This document shows positions 61,890-64,000 of a DNA stretch of 64,000 nt, piece by piece (the first letter of the stretch is position 1; each line of letters opens with the position of its first letter). The stretch comes from Enterobacter sp. 10-1. Lineage in GTDB: Bacteria; Pseudomonadota; Gammaproteobacteria; Enterobacterales; Enterobacteriaceae. The translations under genes were made by a program, and so were the position numbers. The stretch covers positions 124,555-188,554 of the forward strand of contig NISF01000005.1 in the NCBI GenBank assembly GCA_002270295.1, given 5' to 3'. The notes beneath the pieces are model-generated. The model saw only the letters and a list, made by a program, of their open reading frames with translations, was not told where the DNA came from and made no database searches.

Positions 61890-62363
61890 TTAACTACGCA
61901 ATACCGCGCCGGGATATCCCAGCTGGCGCCAGGCCTCATACACCACCACCGACACCGCGTTTGACAGGTTCATGCTGCGGCTGTCCGGCATCATCGGAAT
62001 ACGGATTTTCTGCTGTGCCGGCAGCGCGTCAAGAATATCGGCAGGCAAGCCGCGCGTTTCCGGGCCAAACAGCAAAAAATCACCGTCCTGATAGCTCACC
62101 GCGCTGTGGGCGGGCGTGCCTTTGGTGGTGAGCGCAAACAGGCGCTGCGGGCTGGCGCTTGCGACAAAAGCCGCATAATCGTGATGTCGCTGAACGGCGG
62201 TAAACTCGTGATAATCCAGCCCGGCCCGACGCAGGCGCTTATCGTCCCAGGCGAAGCCCATCGGCTCGATGATATGCAGGCTAAAGCCGGTGTTGGCGCA
62301 CAGGCGGATAATATTGCCGGTGTTCGGCGGGATCTCTGGTTCGAATAGTACAATGTTCAGCAT
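61890..62363 (-). CDS. trmL: tRNA (cytidine/uridine-34) 2'-O-methyltransferase TrmL
   Basis: 157 residues, a minimal SPOUT methyltransferase. [13 protein letters not shown] near the N-terminus, [11 protein letters not shown] and [16 protein letters not shown] form the knot. It methylates the wobble ribose of two leucine tRNAs. [13 protein letters not shown] matches E. coli. A 22-codon upstream extension is not used. Convergent with cysE across 112 bases. Confidence 0.97.
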   Translation of the reverse strand: MLNIVLFEPEIPPNTGNIIRLCANTGFSLHIIEPMGFAWDDKRLRRAGLDYHEFTAVQRHHDYAAFVASASPQRLFALTTKGTPAHSAVSYQDGDFLLFGPETRGLPADILDALPAQQKIRIPMMPDSRSMNLSNAVSVVVYEAWRQLGYPGAVLRS

Positions 62364-62416
62364 GCTGCCCTGTCTCATTAGGCTCTTGAGTGCGGGGGGC
62401 AGAATAGCAGATATTT

Positions 62417-62450
62417 CCCCGGCCCTCATCCCTGCGGGAGAGAGCCGGGG
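62417..62450. repeat. GC-rich hairpin repeat between trmL and lldD
   Basis: CCCCGGC pairs with GCCGGGG around an imperfect CCTCATCCC/GGGAGAGAG stem. It is the third member of the CTCTCCC-type hairpins in this window, directly after the lldD stop, so it may terminate lldD. Confidence 0.55.
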
Positions 62451-62457
62451 GAGCGGA

Positions 62458-63642
62458 TTACGCGGCGTTACCCTGCTTCAGCGCGCTGAAGGTCTGCAGC
62501 GCTTCGGCGTTTTGCACCAGCGAGTCGCGGCTGATTTCGCCGATGGTTTTGGTTCCGGTCAGGGTCATCGCCACCTTCATCTCTTTCTCAATCAGGTTCA
62601 GCAAATTCGCTACCCCTTGCTTACCGTGCGTCGCCAGGGCGTACAGATAGGCGCGGCCGAGCAGCACGCTATCGGCGCCCAGCGCAATCATCCGCACCAC
62701 GTCGAGGCCGTTGCGAATACCGCTATCGGCAAGAATCGCGATATCGCCCTTCACCGCATCGGCGATAGCGGGCAGCGCGCGGGCGGAGGAGAGGACGCCG
62801 TCGAGCTGGCGGCCGCCGTGGTTGGAAACCACGATCCCGTCGGCGCCGAAGCGCACCGCATCCCGTGCATCCTGCGGATCGAGGATCCCCTTGATCACCA
62901 TCGGGCCGTCCCAGAATTCGCGGATCCACTCAAGGTCTTTCCAGGAAATAGACGGATCGAAGTTATTGGCCAGCCAGCCGATATAGTCTTCAAGACCGGT
63001 CGGCTTGCCGAGATAGGCGGAAATATTGCCGAGGTCATGCGGGCGGCCGTTTAAGCCAACGTCCCATGCCCACTGCGGGTGGGTCATCGCCTGCCAGTAG
63101 CGGCGCAGCGCCGCATTCGGGCCGCTCATGCCGGAATGGGCGTCGCGATAGCGGGCCCCCGGCGTCGGCATATCAACGGTAAAGACCAGAGTTGAACAGC
63201 CCGCAGCCTTGGCGCGCTCCAGCGCATTGCGCATAAAGCCGCGGTCGCGCAGGACGTACAGCTGGAACCACATCGGGCGCTTGATGGTCGGGGCCACTTC
63301 TTCAATCGGGCATACGGAAACCGTGGAGAGGGTAAACGGAATGCCTTTATCATCCGCCGCTCCCGCCGCCTGCACTTCGCCGCGACGGGCATACATTCCG
63401 CACAGCCCGACCGGAGCCAGCGCCACCGGCATGGAGAGCTTTTCTTTGAACAGCGTGGTTTCCAGACTCAGGTCCGACATATTTTTCAGCACCCGCTGGC
63501 GCAGCGCCACGTCGGAGAGGTCTTCAACGTTGCGGCGCAGCGTGTGCTCGGCGTAGGCACCGCCGTCGATATAGTGGAACAGGAACGGCGGCAGGATACG
63601 CTGGGCGGCGGCGCGGTAGTCGCTGGCGGCTGAAATAATCAT
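62458..63642 (-). CDS. lldD: L-lactate dehydrogenase (quinone), FMN-dependent
   Basis: 394 residues, alpha-hydroxyacid oxidase family TIM barrel. [11 protein letters not shown] contains the catalytic His and the FMN-binding Arg. [10 protein letters not shown] and [12 protein letters not shown] are further family marks. It oxidises L-lactate to pyruvate and passes electrons to quinones at the inner membrane. The ATG overlaps the lldR stop (TGATG). A GTG one codon earlier is less likely. The C-terminus differs from and is slightly shorter than E. coli. Confidence 0.97.
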   Translation of the reverse strand: MIISAASDYRAAAQRILPPFLFHYIDGGAYAEHTLRRNVEDLSDVALRQRVLKNMSDLSLETTLFKEKLSMPVALAPVGLCGMYARRGEVQAAGAADDKGIPFTLSTVSVCPIEEVAPTIKRPMWFQLYVLRDRGFMRNALERAKAAGCSTLVFTVDMPTPGARYRDAHSGMSGPNAALRRYWQAMTHPQWAWDVGLNGRPHDLGNISAYLGKPTGLEDYIGWLANNFDPSISWKDLEWIREFWDGPMVIKGILDPQDARDAVRFGADGIVVSNHGGRQLDGVLSSARALPAIADAVKGDIAILADSGIRNGLDVVRMIALGADSVLLGRAYLYALATHGKQGVANLLNLIEKEMKVAMTLTGTKTIGEISRDSLVQNAEALQTFSALKQGNAA

Positions 63643-64000
63643 CACGAGTTCTCCCTGGAATTCTCATTGTGGTCACCGGGCAGGCGGGTAATGCGCGCCT
63701 GGCGGGCCTGGTCTTCATCAAAATGTTTAATCGTGGCGTGCACAAAGCCTAAATGGGCCATCATCGCCTGACGCGCGCCCTCGGCGTCAGCGGCAAAAAT
63801 GGCGTCCATAACGGCCTGGTGCTGTTCGGTCAGGCGGGCGAAAACCGGCGGAACAAGGTACATCCGCTGGCGGCTCTCCTTGACCGACGATTGCAGGAGG
63901 TCGAAAAAACCGCGCATGGTTTGCAGCAGCACGACGTTGTGCGACGCTTCGGCAATCGCCAGGTGGAAGCGGACGTCGGCCTGGGAGGCCAGATCCGGAT
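63642..64000 (-). CDS. lldR: L-lactate-responsive regulator LldR, 3' part
   Basis: The frame is open to the window edge, so only the C-terminal 118 residues are seen and the HTH is outside. The visible part is the FCD ligand domain of the GntR/FadR family, with the metal-binding His in [11 protein letters not shown]. LldR controls lldPRD in response to L-lactate. Its position just before lldD confirms the identity. Confidence 0.93.
   Translation of the reverse strand, partial: PDLASQADVRFHLAIAEASHNVVLLQTMRGFFDLLQSSVKESRQRMYLVPPVFARLTEQHQAVMDAIFAADAEGARQAMMAHLGFVHATIKHFDEDQARQARITRLPGDHNENSRENS

Overview
The window is a typical enterobacterial chromosome segment and looks like Klebsiella or Raoultella. 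The evidence is high GC, an LPS-core (waa) cluster carrying waaE-wabG-wabH-wabN beside waaA and coaD, ERIC and REP-like repeats, and near-identity of most proteins to E. coli homologues recalled from memory. No prophage, IS element, CRISPR array or defence system was recognised. Most of the window is core genome.

Layout. (1) 1-5442: the end of an outer-membrane porin gene, selC (tRNA-Sec), then a small sugar-uptake locus made of an RpiR-type regulator facing a PTS EIICB and GH4 phospho-glycosidase operon. (2) 5645-8896: yicH and xanP. (3) 9139-19557: a block with glycerol uptake (glpF-glpK), zapB, sbp, cdh, an SLC13/DASS-type anion permease, tpiA, yiiQ, yiiR, fpr and glpX. In E. coli these genes sit far from xanP/recG, and the order here is a circular permutation of the E. 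coli order (split between glpX and glpK, joined between zapB and sbp). (4) 19620-32837: recG-trmH-spoT-rpoZ-gmk (one minus-strand operon), ligB, yicG, a divergent ClC-type protein, yicC, rph-pyrE with its attenuator, and slmA. (5) 32963-37553: dut, coaBC, radC, rpmB-rpmG, mutM, coaD.

(6) 37556-51089: the LPS inner/outer-core cluster. The minus-strand genes are waaE, waaA, a WaaH-like transferase, wabH, wabG, waaQ, and separately waaZ-like, waaC, waaF, hldD. The plus-strand genes between them are wabN, an unassigned glycosyltransferase and waaL. The stretch from about 45.1 to 48.0 kb is visibly AT-richer than its surroundings and is the variable outer-core/ligase part. (7) 51303-64000: kbl-tdh, a second WaaE-like glycosyltransferase, gpmM-envC-yibQ, yibN-grxC-secB-gpsA, cysE, trmL, lldD and the 3' part of lldR.

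The most interesting points are structural. They are the permuted glp/sbp block inserted where E. coli has gltS, which detaches glpX from glpFK and puts it behind recG; an ERIC element whose end supplies the last codons of hldD; a diverged ERIC inside the spoT-trmH spacer; a GH4 enzyme whose CDAP motif does not fit the usual substrate rules; a cysteine-free YibN; and a WaaZ-like gene meeting waaL end to end. I did not find a convincing wholly new multi-gene system.
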